NCBI GenBank assembly: GCA_001910725.1
Contig: MJGA01000027.1
Coordinates: 186,001-250,000, forward strand
Length of the DNA stretch: 64,000 nucleotides
Source of the DNA: Phanerodontia chrysosporium
Lineage: Eukaryota > Basidiomycota > Agaricomycetes > Polyporales > Phanerochaetaceae
Reading direction: 5' to 3'
This document shows, one piece after another, positions 35,544 to 46,526 of the stretch (the stretch's first letter is position 1; every line of letters starts with the position of its first letter). The notes beneath the pieces were generated by a model. The model made no database searches, was not told the DNA's origin, and saw only the letters and a program-made list of their open reading frames with translations. A program made the position numbers and the translations under genes.

Positions 35544-37355
35544 CGATGGGAGTCTTCCACAGGTAGGGAGCAGTGGGCCAGAGGGGCGAAACAACTCAGT
35601 TTAAGACAACGATGCTTCTGCCCGCGTTGCCGTCCAGAGTTCTTTATTTGTACATATGCCTTGGTTCGAACGGCATGCAGCGCGCCGTCACGGGGAGTGA
35701 TAGCAATGAGCCCTTCGGGAAGTCAGAGGACTTCATTGCTTCGGTTGCAAGCACGTACAGTAATAGCGTACCTTGAGTTTAACAAAGGGACGAAACCATA
35801 TCGTCGCTTGACGTTTTTGTAGATACGCTTCACCTTTAGGGGGCAGCATAGACGTCCGGCCAGCACGGAATGGTGCGATAGAGTTGTAGGTGAACATAAA
35901 CGTGATGCAATCTGCTAGTACGCTAGTGATCGAGCACAAGGAGGCGTGTACAGCCCCGTCACTGAAGACAGTCTGAGTACTAGTTCAGGACTGCCAATAT
36001 GAGCCATTACTGCAGGTAGTACACACGTACTTGGTAGTCGATTGGGCTGCATTGCGCCCACGCATTCTTGTGTCGGTTACGGAGTTGCAAACGCGACCAC
36101 CCACGAGGGCCTCGGTGATCTCCGCACATAGCCACGTGATCCAGCGCGGCATCCACATTCTTGTCTGAGGGAGGATACTAACGTATGACCGTGAGCTTCT
36201 CATGTACTCCTACCGTTCACGAGACGCAGCAAGTCACTCGATGCTCTGTTCTCGCCCTTTGTGATGTCCTCTCGACAGGTAAGCTCGTCTGACAGTGGAG
36301 AATCATTTTTCACGTCATCCTACTTTCTGATAATCCGGACAGACACAACTTGAAGTAGTCTGGTTTCTGCGCTCGGCATCGCACCGTGCAGTGCACAACC
36401 TTGCTCAAGCTCACATTTATAAGAACTGCCAGGCACAGCTTCGTATGATATGCTCCCAGGCAGCTTGCAAAATCAGCACCACGTTGGCCTGCATCAAGTC
36501 ATTCACGACTCTCCTCCCAGACCGTGGTCGACATGGGACTCCAAGGTCGAAATGCGTTAGTAAAAACATCAAGAGTGCTGATTATCTTCCACTCCAGAAC
36601 ATACTGACTATACTTTTAGATCTGTGCATCACGGCTTCCCAGCGATCTGTGGGAATGGCGATACGGCAAAGGTACTCATGCATCAACTTCGAACATTCCG
36701 TGTCTCCTGATGCTGTCGGCAATACACCAGCTCAAAAGCCTCACCGTCTCGAGAAGGCAACACCGCGGAGCAGGAAAGCGATGTCTTGTTGCTGCGAGTT
36801 CCACTGGCATTCGCCATGGACTTGGACGCCACCATATCATGAAGTTTCTTGGATCTCTCTCGAGGCCTGAAAGAGAGCACTGAGTCCACGAACGTTATGC
36901 AACCCCATAATGCTCAGGCTCTGACGCGGGGTCTTTGAAGCCTCGGAGAGCTACGTAGCCACCTGTACTGTCGAGTGCGCACCGAAGCTGCCCGAGAGTT
37001 ATCGAGAGGTCAGTATGTATCATTCTCTGAACATGTTCAGACTGATAGATCTCTGCTCCCGGTACAGTACCCATGCCCATCTGTCATGCAACACTGTCCC
37101 CACGATATAGTAAGCATGTATGTTCACTTGCATTGCGATCTCTACGCTGGGGTAACCGAAGATGTTGTCGCAGTCACATGATGCAGACGTCGCCCCACTT
37201 CCGTGGCCCAGGGTCTTTCTGCAGTGCCACACGCGCCTCGCCAGATCTGTAAATAGGCGAGAGCTCTAATGGGGCTTCGTCCGCAGTGCCAGCAGCCTGA
37301 CTCTTTCGTTGCGCCACCTTGCATTCGTAGAGCAGGCCTGAGACTCTTCTATGCC
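35544..37355. other. Gene-poor stretch with probable remnant of a DUF6533 gene
   Basis: About 1.8 kb without a clear gene. On the minus strand, 35733-35939 reads ITSVLADCITFMFTYNS and RAGRTS, like the DUF6533 segment between its fourth and fifth helices. 36.0-36.2 kb holds another hydrophobic ORF (WITWLCAEITEALVGG). I could not connect them into a frame, so a decayed copy is likelier than a gene. A 159-codon plus ORF (36391-36870) is unsupported. Confidence 0.3.
35733..36203 (-). pseudogene. Possible decayed DUF6533 fragment
   Basis: Two minus-strand pieces with DUF6533-like hydrophobic patterns (VLADCITFMFTYNS...RAGRTS and TWLCAEITEALVGG) lie in order, but without joinable splice sites or a start. 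Weak evidence; it could also be chance hydrophobic ORFs. Confidence 0.2.
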
Positions 37356-38846
37356 ATGTTCGGGGCCGCCAATGCCACAATCCAGACGCCATGGGAGCAT
37401 ACCATCGTCTCTACCGCCCAAGGAGTCGAAGCGACGCGCTACCTGACAGGTACGTCCATCCTCGTTGTGCTTGCATCGGTAACGCTCACGCACCGTCTTT
37501 CAGTCTCTGCGCTGACGGTGGTGCTGTGGGAGCATCTGCTCACGCTGCACCTCGAAGTACACCACATTTGGGCGCGATCCTTGGACGGAACAAAGGTGGT
37601 CTTTCTCCTCAACCGCTACACCGTCGAGGCTGGCCTGCTATACACTGTATACCGTGTGTCCGTGAGCATGTTTCCTGCTCCCCGTGCTCACGAAGTGCTT
37701 CAGTGCAAGCAGGATTCCGACCTCAACTGCATGAGTCGGTATGTGCTTCTCTTCCGCTGCACTCGGATGGCACGGTCATGGTGTCTAGATGTGAGCCCTA
37801 GATCCGAATTCACAAAGTGGTGCCTTCTAAAAGCGACCGGCCGTAGATGCAGCCATTTCATGTATGCTATCTGGATCCTGGTGCTGGGGACTGTTACCAC
37901 AACAAGCGGCAAGTGTCTCCCTCATGCAGAATAACCTGGGCGCTCACAGTGTAAACGGCCTTACAGTGTACATGTGCTACTACTATTACACGATCTGGGA
38001 CCATCGGAAGTCAATACTTCTCACTCTCATAGTATCGCTTGTCGTCACGTATATCCCCGGGATTGGGCTCGGGCTGTATTCGATGACCGCATATGCCGGT
38101 GAGTGCGGCTTCCCCGGAGCGCGCTACGCTGACTTTCTACCACCAGCGGACGTTGTATACGACCCGCTCGTCGACCAGTGTGTCCTGCGATCGCAATCAA
38201 TCCCGACCAAGGTTTTCTGGGCCTGCCTGGTACGTCGCATAGCACGATGTGAGAGCACCTGGACAGACCCGCCCCAGTTCGCCTTCGACGTCGTCGCGAT
38301 CACCGTCGGGGTCGTCAACTCCTTTGACCGGCCGTTCCAGCACAGAAACGACGTGATACGCTCGCTGCAGCGCGACGGCGCGTCGTGGTTTGTGGTGCGC
38401 TGCAGTCGTCCTGCTGCTGTCGTTCTGCCGCTGAATCCAGGCCAGGGCATCGCGCGTGCGCATATCTGCCCGTTAAGGAGCCTGCTCACGGAGCCCTGAC
38501 CTTTGGCACAGTGCTCCGCTTCTTCAATCTCGTCCTGGGCATCGTGCTGCCGGTGAGTCCGGCGGAGCCTGGGTGCGTCGACGCGTGCGCAGAGAGCGCT
38601 CATAGGTTCCCCGGCAGGCGACAGAGGTCCTGCTGCTGGCATTGTGCGTCCTCGCTCGCCTCTGCGTCTGCGCAAGAGTCTCACGAGATCGCCCTGCAGC
38701 AACGTCTGGGGATTGATCAACGTCACCTTCACACGATTCATCCTCCGCGTAGAGGAGTTCAAGCGCCGAGGGCGGAGCTGGTGCGTGTCTGGAACTTGCA
38801 GTCGGAAACGTTCGAGCTGCGGCCGTACACTGTCGACTCGGCGTGA
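37356..38846 (+). CDS. DUF6533 multi-pass membrane protein (copy 2)
   Basis: DUF6533 family membrane protein. MFGAANATIQTPWEHTIVST (37356) ends RYLT and joins after a short intron to VSALTVVLWEHLLTLHLEV, then HHIWARSLDGTKVVFLLNRY, the classic DUF6533 block. Further exons: VYMCYYYYTIWDHRKSILLT, VSLVVTYIPGIGLGLYSMTA, FAFDVVAITVGVVNSFDRPF, LRFFNLVLGIVLP, LINVTFTRFILRVEEFKRRG; the end is VWNLQSETFELRPYTVDSA at 38846. The copy at 46527 has the same exon plan (xRYLx joined to VSALT), the same NSFxRP block and a tail ending VWN...FEL, so these two are close paralogues. Function unknown. Confidence 0.75.
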
Positions 38847-39296
38847 AAGGCAGGTCTCGCCGTTATGTCCAGCATCTGTGGCATGAGCATGCGGTGCTGC
38901 GCCACGTGGTATAATCGCCTCCAGACATGTACAGTATTGTTTCTGTCTTCATATGCTGATACGAAGATCACATATATGTTTTACTGAGCCTGAAGCTCTG
39001 ACGAGTGGTCAACCCAGGGACCCTTACCTCGCGCCTCCCCATAACGACGGATACCGTGATAGTTGTCGCGCGCACACGATTGTGATGCAGTTGAAGCCTG
39101 TGTACCGGCTAGTAGGCTTGACACTGGCCAGCAAGGATAGGTCGTGCCTGATACACGTGTCTCACCGCGAAAGCACAAACGCTGTCCGGAAAAGGGCGAC
39201 GCCTTAGCATCGGGTATGGTTGTACATTTGATCTACAGGTGCAAGGTATCATGCGCACTCGCTAAAACTACAGTCACGTCCAGCATGAGGGTCAAA
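38847..39296. other. Intergenic 3' region between convergent genes
   Basis: 450 bases with the 3' ends of the DUF6533 gene (plus) and the SMP gene (minus). No other gene seen. Confidence 0.4.
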
Positions 39297-40618
39297 CTAC
39301 AGCTCCATGTCGCCGAACGTGCGCACGCCGCCGTCGCTCTCGTTCTTGTCCGCCGCGCTCTGCGCAGTCGCGGCCATGCTGCCGTGCGCGGGGCCGTGCC
39401 CGAGGGCCCGCTGCTCGTCGGACTGGATGTGCGCAGCCTCGTCCTTCGTGACCTAGACCATGTCCCGATCAGCACTAGCCCGCAAAAATTCGAGAGAGGA
39501 AAAGGCAGGCGTACCACGTCGTGCGCGCAGCTGTCGACGGCGCTCTGCGCGTGCGCAGCGAGCGAGTCCGCGGGCGGGCGGTACCCGAGGGTCTTCTGCT
39601 CCTCGGACTGCAGCGCGCGCGCCTCGTCGGCGGTGATCGTCTCGAGGTTGAGCTCGGAGGTGGGCGACTGGCTCGCGCGGCGCTGGGTCCTGCGGGTGTG
39701 TGTGTGTCAGACGCCGCCAGAGACAAGGAGGGTGCAGCGGACGCGTACTCGATCTTCTTTGCGTCCTCGAGCGCGGCCTTGACGATGACGGCGGGGTCGA
39801 GGCCGGCGCTGGCGTCTGGGTGTCTCGCTGCCGCGGCCTGCGCGGCGGCTGCGAGCGAGCCCTGCGGCGGGCGGTAGCCGAGGGCTTTGTGTTCCTCAGA
39901 CATGAGCTTGCGCGCCTCCGCTGCAGGCACCATCAGCTTCCCGCTGTATGCGCACGACATGCATACATGCGCACCTTCGCCAATGAAGTTCAGGTCGATC
40001 TGTGCTGCGACGCCCGACTCGAAGGCGGCAGCGTCTTCGAGCGCGGCGCGAGAGAGCGTGTGCGGGTCGGGCTGGAGCTGTGCAGCGCCGCCGGGGTGCT
40101 TCGACGCTGCAGACTGGGCCTGAGAGGCGAGGGAGCCCGGGGGTGGGCGGTGTCCAAGCGCTTTGTGCTCTTCTGACATGATCTTCCGGGCCTGCGCTGC
40201 ATACAGCCGGTCAGCGAATGATCTTCGGAGGGGCGGCGTCCGACCCACGTTGGCCAATCGCGCTCAGGTCCACTCCATGCTGCCCTCTCTCGTTCTTGAT
40301 GCGCTCCGCGTCTGCGAGGGCGGCAAGCCGCAGGAGCTCCTCGCTGACCTGGGCGGCAGTTTGTGGGTGTTTTGCGGCCTCGGCTTGCGCTTCTGCAGCG
40401 AGAGAGCCTGGCGGTGGGCGGTACCCAAGCGCCTTGTGCTCGACAGACATGAGCTTGCGCGCCTCGGCTGTAACGGACCCCTTAGCTGACCTCTGAAGTC
40501 GCGGAGATGGAGACGCACCCTCGCTAATGTTCTTGAGGTCGATGTGCGGCATGTAGCGCGCAGCATCATGGTGAGCCGCAGAGGCGAGGTGCGGGGCGTT
40601 CGACGACATGTGCAGCAT
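39297..40618 (-). CDS. Five-repeat SMP-domain (LEA-like) protein
   Basis: A hydrophilic repeat protein like the seed maturation protein (SMP) family, LEA-type proteins linked with desiccation and stress tolerance in plants and also found in fungi. Begins MLHMSSNAPHLASAAHH (40618; a second Met lies three residues in). Five copies of a 35-residue unit follow: EARKLMSVEHKALGYRPPPG, QARKIMSEEHKALGHRPPPG, EARKLMSEEHKALGYRPPQG, EARALQSEEQKTLGYRPPAD, EAAHIQSDEQRALGHGPAHG, each then reading roughly SLAAxAQxAA. Linkers contain DLxxIGxG-type segments (IDLKNISEGA, IDLNFIGEGA). Ends TFGDMEL at 39297. Several short introns fall between repeats. No signal peptide or membrane helix, so probably cytosolic. 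The protective role is inferred from the family. Confidence 0.8.
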
Positions 40619-40710
40619 CCTGGGCGAAAGTCTCGATGATCAGGGTGTTCGATGAGGTGGGCAGGGTGTCGGGTTAGATTACTAGGCGGTATGTTGGGGC
40701 AGGCAGGCGT

Positions 40711-40733
40711 CCCAAGGTTATATATACCTTGGG
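40711..40733 (-). promoter_or_regulatory. TATA box inside an 8-bp inverted repeat, SMP gene promoter
   Basis: CCCAAGGT (40711-40718) and its perfect reverse complement ACCTTGGG (40726-40733) flank TATATAT. It lies 93-115 bases upstream of the SMP start at 40618. A TATA box is expected; the flanking arms could form a binding site or a hairpin. Regulatory function is inferred. Confidence 0.45.
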
Positions 40734-41337
40734 AGGCGCCCTTTGAGTTTGGGCTCTCAACGTCATTTCGCTCCGGAGGACGGAAAACGTGGAGACGGTC
40801 GCTTCGAGGGAGCCATTCTCGTGGAGTCCCCAGATGGAAATCGCACTTTTCACCCGGCAATCCCCGGGCGCCACCATGGTAACGCTGGCATCTGCCGCCG
40901 GCGGTTCGTTTTCGACCAATAACATTCTCTAGGTTCGTCCCGTATTTCACTCGATTATCCTGATCATGGTTGCAGAAACTCACAAGTATAAATGTCACCG
41001 AGTGCTTGAGCATGTCTCGGGGAGCAGCATCGACTCAGGTGTGGAGCGAAGCCGCCCCATCTCGCCTGGTTGGACAACGTTGCACGAAGCGACCTCGAAA
41101 CGGGGGTACCAGACTAACGAGAAATGCAACTTTCGGTTGTTATTTCGTAATTGATACAGAAGCAGACGGAATCCTATACGCTCAACACCGCTCAACCCTA
41201 TTCTGAGCCAATCAGAAGTGGAGCTTCGCCTCCACCCTTCCGAAAGCGGCAGCTTCACGCCCCCATGTTCGAGCCTGTGCCGTCTACCAGGTCAGCTTCA
41301 CCCCGAAAAAATCTGACGAAACCACTCACTGGTCTGC
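40734..41337. other. Intergenic region upstream of the SMP gene
   Basis: About 600 bases. Short ORFs only. Holds the upstream promoter of the SMP gene and the 3' region of the small secreted protein gene. Confidence 0.4.
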
Positions 41338-41643
41338 CTATTCTCCGCAAATAATCAGGAACGACCTGTGCGTGCCGCCAAACGTGTAACACTGGTCCCC
41401 GACGTTGTACAGGCCGTCCGTGCAGTCGTTATTGCCGTGGATCGTGATAGAGCAGCCGACGTTGCCGCTCTTCGTGAACTTCACGGACGCTCCCTGCTGC
41501 GTGATGCAGCCCCCGCTGTTCGTGATGCTGCCCGAGTTTTCGACGGTGCCCGTGCAGTCTCCGTTGTAGTACTGCTTCCAGTCTACTGCGGCGGCGCCGT
41601 GCAGGAGCGCGGTGAGTGCGACGAAGGTGATGGTCAGTTTCAT
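41338..41643 (-). CDS. Small secreted Cys-rich protein (101 aa)
   Basis: Intronless ORF of 101 residues. The N-terminus MKLTITFVALTALLHGAAA is a typical cleavable signal peptide, followed by VDWKQYYNGDCTGTVENSGS. The mature part (about 82 residues) has six Cys (in NGDC, SGGC, NVGC, NNDC, GDQC and near the end IIC), an even number suitable for three disulphides, and is rich in Gly, Ser, Thr and Asn. Probably extracellular. This type of protein is common in wood-decay and plant-associated fungi, but I recognise no characterised member. The start is supported by the signal peptide and an upstream TATAAA-type box at 41793-41798. Confidence 0.75.
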   Translation of the reverse strand: MKLTITFVALTALLHGAAAVDWKQYYNGDCTGTVENSGSITNSGGCITQQGASVKFTKSGNVGCSITIHGNNDCTDGLYNVGDQCYTFGGTHRSFLIICGE

Positions 41644-42567
41644 GGCGACCTCGATGCTCGCGCTGATGACGGTTGGTTCAGTGACAAGCTCCTGTAGGAA
41701 GCAAGGAAAGCTGCGTACCTGGTGGTGAGTTGTACTCTTTGGGCCGCTGCAGGAACTTGCGCCAATGACTTCCAGCTACCACGCTGACTGGGTTTATACA
41801 CATCTCTCGTGCGTCAGGCCTAGGAGGTCTGTGAGAACGGTCCTGCGCCAATCTGCCGCGCCGCCCGTCACGACCATCGCCAAGGCCGCGAATGTGCTTC
41901 ATTGCTTACCGAGCGGGACAGCACGTTGCCCATATGCACTGCCCTGCCCGGCTCCAGATTGGTTCGATCGCACCATCCGCTGCTTGAACCCAGTGTTTGT
42001 GGGCAGTCGAAGGACGTCAGCAGGTTCTGTTTGCCAGGAACACACAGCACTGAGCGACACTCTCAAGATCACGCTTGTTGGACATGTGCATTTCGAGTTG
42101 CTGGAGGTGGAACTGCTCATAAGTGAGTCTATAGATGTTCCTCCGTTTGTACAGGGTACTACGTACCATTCTCATGCCAATATCAACCCGAGGTGCCCGC
42201 CCCTGCCCGGAACGCCGACATTTGGCTGCTTGTACCCAGCCGAGGTATTGGAGCCCCATACCAGGCATCTGTTCCTGAGTCCTCCTTGTTCATCGCTCTA
42301 TAGCTAATGAGTGCTAATACCGCTGTGCTTGCCAACCTCTGCCCTTGCGCTGTCGCGTGCACACGTCATATAGGTATGCTGTGCACAGCATATCTGAGTA
42401 TACGATCCTGCGGGTACAACATCAAAAGTCACTGCCATATATGCAAAGCCTCCTTCGACGCATCCAGGCGTTCCCTGGATCACAACATCTGCTACTTCCA
42501 AAATCTATTCGCAAAGCCAGGGATGACCGGTAATCTGTAGCATCTACACACCAGGCCGTCGCGAGGA
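41644..42567. other. Intergenic region between the secreted protein genes
   Basis: About 0.9 kb. Contains a 180-codon plus-strand ORF (41765-42307) without known motif or splice support, overlapping the likely promoter of the secreted protein gene; I do not call it. Confidence 0.4.
41793..41798 (-). promoter_or_regulatory. TATA-type box upstream of the 101-aa secreted protein gene
   Basis: TATAAA on the minus strand, about 150 bases upstream of the ATG at 41643. Position fits a fungal core promoter; otherwise unverified. Confidence 0.35.
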
Positions 42568-42939
42568 TCACTCGCAGTGCGGACTGCCGCCCACGACGAC
42601 ACACGACTCGCTCTACACAACGTGGGCACCCGCGATTGCGCCTGGACGCACCTACGCTGCACACGACCGGCGAGACGCACCCCGCAGCGGGCAGCCAAGA
42701 CCCACGCGCTGCTGCCCTGGCAGACAAAGACGTCGTTGCCGAAGCACGTGCTGCACATTCCCGCGGCGTCAGCACAAGCCGTCCCGGCGCGGCGCAGACT
42801 CACAACTGCCCCGGGGTGCAGCGGCCGGTGGGCGTCGGCGGGCGGCGGCGCGCGGCCGGGCGACGCTGGTCGAGAAGGACGGCATGGCGAGCGCGGCGCC
42901 GGTCGCGGCGGCGAGCGCAGCGAGGCAGAGAAGGCGCAT
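42568..42939 (-). CDS. Small secreted protein with a six-Cys, CBM19-like C-terminal domain
   Basis: Three exons. Exon 1 starts MRLLCLAALAAATGAALA (42939), a good signal peptide, then a Pro/Arg/Ala-rich linker. Exons 2-3, joined by clear GT-AG introns, give CTPGQFTCFGNDVFVC, then QGSSAWVLAARCGSESC, and end VVVGGSPHCE at 42568. The spacing C-x6-C-x7-C-x11-C-x4-C-x8-C resembles the small chitin-binding modules (CBM19 type) found on fungal secreted proteins. To join the signal peptide to the Cys domain, one extra C is needed somewhere in the GC-rich linker (about 42835-42890). Given the same defect elsewhere in this window, I treat it as a likely sequence error. Carbohydrate binding is inferred from the Cys pattern only. 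Confidence 0.55.
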
Positions 42940-43649
42940 GGCGGGAGTGGCAGGCGAGGGGGGCCGCGAATGGCTCGGCGTGGCCCCTGCGGCTTCGCCC
43001 TTCTTGTACTCCCAGGGCATCGAGCTGGGCACCGCGCGCGCGCGCGCGCGTGCACAGCGATCACGTCCCGATGCGCCCAACGGCACCGCGGGATCGTGAA
43101 ACGGCGGGTAGTGTGCACGCAGCCGCCGCGGCGCGCGGCAGTGGGGATCTCGCAGCGGCTTGATGCACCCTTGTGCTGGCATGCGCATGTGCCGCGATTA
43201 CCGGGGTGCGCGCTGTGCAGTACGACGTCGCGCAGCAGGTGTTCTGCGGCTCTGACTGTCGTCTAGCACGGGATTCGTCCTCCGCGACCAATATACGTAT
43301 CGCATGAGCAAGGGAGAGTGATACTGCGGGCGGGGCGCGTTCTTGGCAGGCAAACATGTCCTGCGACATTCATACACGAAGCGACGTTCCGCACCGTACG
43401 GCGTATTGGCGAGCGAAGCGCAGCCTGTGCGCGCGCTGGTGCGGCAGGACATTGATGCAGGCCAGGCGCATGCACACTCGACAGAGTCAGGCCCGTGACC
43501 GACCGCTCGCCTCGCTTTAAGCACGGCTGGAGCAGCACTTGCGGGCCAACCGTGGCACGACAGTCCCCTGTCCACATACGAATACCAGCTTGATTCCCTG
43601 CACATTAACCTACGACACAAAGTATTAAATAACAGCCACAGCTTCGCGC
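42940..43649. other. GC-rich intergenic region
   Basis: About 700 bases, with a (CG)9 tract at 43033-43050. Long ORFs here on both strands are products of GC-rich sequence lacking stops; none has a motif. Confidence 0.4.
43033..43050. repeat. (CG)9 dinucleotide tract
   Basis: Perfect alternating CG for 18 bases in a GC-rich intergenic stretch. Similar tracts at 48573-48589 and 48682-48699. Confidence 0.9.
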
Positions 43650-45910
43650 CTAGCGCGGGAGCGCCGCGACCTGGAGCTCCACGTCCGGCTCGCGCGCGTC
43701 CTGCGCGCGCGGGCGTCGTCCTCGAGCGCCCACTTGCGGTCGAGCTCGGTGTGGAGCGGGAGCGCGCGCATCGCGAGGGCGGCGAGGAGGCCCGCGGCGG
43801 CGAGCGCGGCCATGACCTCCCAGATCGTCGCGCAGCTCGCGGCGAACGCGGCGCGGACCTCGGCGCGCAGGGGCGGCGGGGCGAGCGTGCGCACGCGCGG
43901 GATGAGCGCGAACGCGAGCGGGACGCCGCCCGGGACCGCTGCGGCAAAGTCCGCCGGGAGCCGCCGCGCGAGCTGCGTCTGCAGCACGGCGGTGCCGATC
44001 GTGACGCCCCAGACCTGTGGTGCGCGCGCGCGCGGGTGGGTGGGTCAGGGTGTGTGTGCGCGGGACGGGGGAGGGCGGGGCACGTACGCAGGCAAAGGCG
44101 CGGCAGAACGCGAAGAGCGCGAGCGCGTGCGCGTTCTCGGACACGGGGAGCGGGGCGAGCACGGGGAAGTACGTCGCGGCGCAGTAGATGCCGGCGCCGA
44201 TGCCGACGAGCACGGGGAAGCCGACCGCGTGCGCGGCGGGGCTGTCGGCCGTGAGCGTCGACATGGCGCCGAAGCCCGCGACGGAGAGCGCGAACGCGAG
44301 CCAGAGCTGCGCGCGGTACGACTTGGTGCGGTTGATGCTCCCGCCGGTGAGCACGAGCACCGGGAGGAGCGGCATCGCGAGCCCGAAGAGCTCGACGCCC
44401 GAGCGCACGGGCGAGGCGTCCATGCAGGCCTGGTAGTAGACCGGGAGGAAGTCTGGGAGGGGCGTGAGAGGGACGTCCGGACTCTGCGTGCGGTGGAACC
44501 TACAGATGGCGGAGATCATGACGGTGGAGCCGATGAATGTCTGGATGTAGCTGATGCTTTCCGTGAGGCGACAGCCGGCTCTCGTAGGACCTGACACGTA
44601 CCCGCTCAGAGTCGTCCGATTGGATATGAGTGCAAAGGGAACCTGCGTAGGTGTGCAGTGAGCACGGATGGTACGTGTGGCAAACGGCGACGAATGGCTA
44701 CCAGGGGGTGCTTGGCGAGCGTCGCTTCATAGGCAAAGAATGCAACGAGGCCGACGAGGCCGATGATCAGTGGTGCGAGCACCTGCGCGGAGCCCCAAGG
44801 GAACTTGACACCAGCCCAAGTGAGGCCAATGACGCAAGCGCTCGTCGAGCCGATGACGATCACGTTGCCGCTGAGGCATGCTCAGCCGTCGGCGGTGCAC
44901 CAGAGGCACTGAACACTCACATCCAGTCCATGCGCGCCATCTTTTCCTGGAACGACCCTGGCGGCGTCTTGAGTTTCAAGAACGCGATGACGAGCGCGGC
45001 GGCGACACCGGTGATGGGCAGATTGAGGTCTGGAGAGACATGCCTGTGAGCAGCGCGGCCTGGGGCCGTCGTCCAGACTCACAAAAGAGCCAGCGCCACT
45101 GTCCCTCTGCAGCCAAGGCACCGCCGACGACGGGACCGATGGCCGCGGCGATGCCCCAGGTCCTGGTGTGTCCGGGTCAGCAAGAGCAGGCAGGGCGTGG
45201 GTGGCAGCGCGGGCGACGTACATGCCGACCATGCCGTTGTACATGCCCCGCTCGGCGAGGGGCACGAGGTCCGAGATGACGATGCTCGTGACGGCCATGA
45301 GCCCGCCGCCGCCTGCGCCCTGGATCGCTGGGGCGACGCGTCAGCGGGGAGCTCCGAGTGCGCCTTGCGCCGGGACACGATGACCTACTGCGCGCGGCGA
45401 TGAGCCAGTTCATGTTCTGTGCGGACCCGCAGAGTGCGCTGCCGAGGGCGAACAGCGCCTGGGCGACGAGCATGGACGTGCGCCGGCCGAACACCTGCGG
45501 GGGGGGGGGAATGTCAAGAGGGCCGTGGTGCAATGGCAGGCGGGGTTGCGCACCTCTGCGAGGCCGCCGGTGGCGGGCAGGAAGGCGGTTGCGGCGAGCG
45601 CATACGCAGAGCCGACCCAGACAAAGTCGTCTGCGTTGAGGTCGTGCACGATCGTGGGGAGCGCGGTCGACACCGCGGTCTGCGTGTGCGTTGCATGGGG
45701 GGGTCAGCGGGGGCGTACTCTGGCGCACACGGGAGGGACGCACGTATTCGAGCGCAGTGAGGAAGAGCGAGGTGCAGATGGCGAGGAAGACGAGCCAGAA
45801 GCGGATGCCCTTGCGCGGGGGGCGGGGTCGAGCTGGGGGAGGATGTCGACCTCCTTGGTGGCGAGGTTAGGGTCGGAGGAGCTGTCGAGCGAGGTCGGGC
45901 TCGGAGACAT
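43650..45910 (-). CDS. MFS drug:H+ antiporter-type transporter (DHA2, 14 TM)
   Basis: Plasma-membrane major facilitator, drug-proton antiporter style. Starts MSPSPTSLDSSSDPNLATKE (45910); after a frame change (one G missing from the G6 run at 45817-45822) helix 1 reads KGIRFWLVFLAICTSLFLTA, then LEYTAVSTALPTIV (the DxT-type motif of the family), VWVGSAYALAATAFLP, motif A FGRRTSMLVAQALFALGSAL, AIQGAGGGGLMAVTSIVISD, and the DHA2 hallmark GQWRWLFYLNLPITGVAAAL. Later KHPLVPFALISNRTTLSGY, QTFIGSTVMISAI, FLPVYYQACMDASPVRSGVE, GIYCAATYFPVLAPLPVSEN and a basic/acidic tail ending at 43650. About 560 residues, as expected for 14 helices. Substrate unknown. Confidence 0.85.
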
Positions 45911-46526
45911 GTCGTTGGGGGCGGCGCGACAGCGCGGAGAGCAGGCGTGCTAAATGGCGGCGGGAAAGGGGCTCGGTCGGGGCCCGTGGGGGCAGTACAA
46001 AGGCCAGGTGGTGCATGGGCCTGGGAAGCAGCCGTTGATATAAGAAGCGCGGGTGGCAAAGAAGCTGATAGGGCGTGGAACGTGACCCGCAAGGAAAGAT
46101 GGCTCCCATGGGCACGCCGGAGAGCGTCGCACGCGAGCGATCATGAAACAATGGATGGCGGGGCCTAGCATGATGATCAGTGCAGAGCTGTCCTGACACA
46201 CTAGAAGCATCCCCGCTGCCTGATCTGGCCATCACACCCATCCACCGCGCGGCGATTCCCGAGCGGACCGGCCGCGGGATGGCCCGGCGGTAGGCCTCCC
46301 AGCGGCATCGTGGCGCAGATCGTCCGATCGCAGAGAGCCGCCCATGGCGCCTGCACCGACGCCTGTCGTCCCGGGGCTGTGCCTCGAACTGTTCGCAGCG
46401 CACACAATAGCCCTCGCGGCCTCGCATGCAATCAGACATGCCAGCAATGCACATCTCGCCCGCCAGGTCCTCATATAGCCTCCATCTCTCCGTCCTCCGC
46501 ATCTCCCCCTTTGCACGCCCGGCGCC
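45911..46526. other. Divergent promoter region
   Basis: About 615 bases between the MFS gene (minus) and the DUF6533 gene (plus). Overlapping ORFs on both strands but no motif. Confidence 0.4.

Noticed and set aside
41765..42307. 180-codon plus-strand ORF upstream of the secreted protein gene
   Set aside because: No motif; overlaps the likely promoter and has atypical composition for a fungal protein.
43734..44597. Long plus-strand ORFs (up to 286 codons) opposite the MFS gene
   Set aside because: They are antisense shadows of GC-rich coding sequence; the minus strand has clear MFS helices and motifs.
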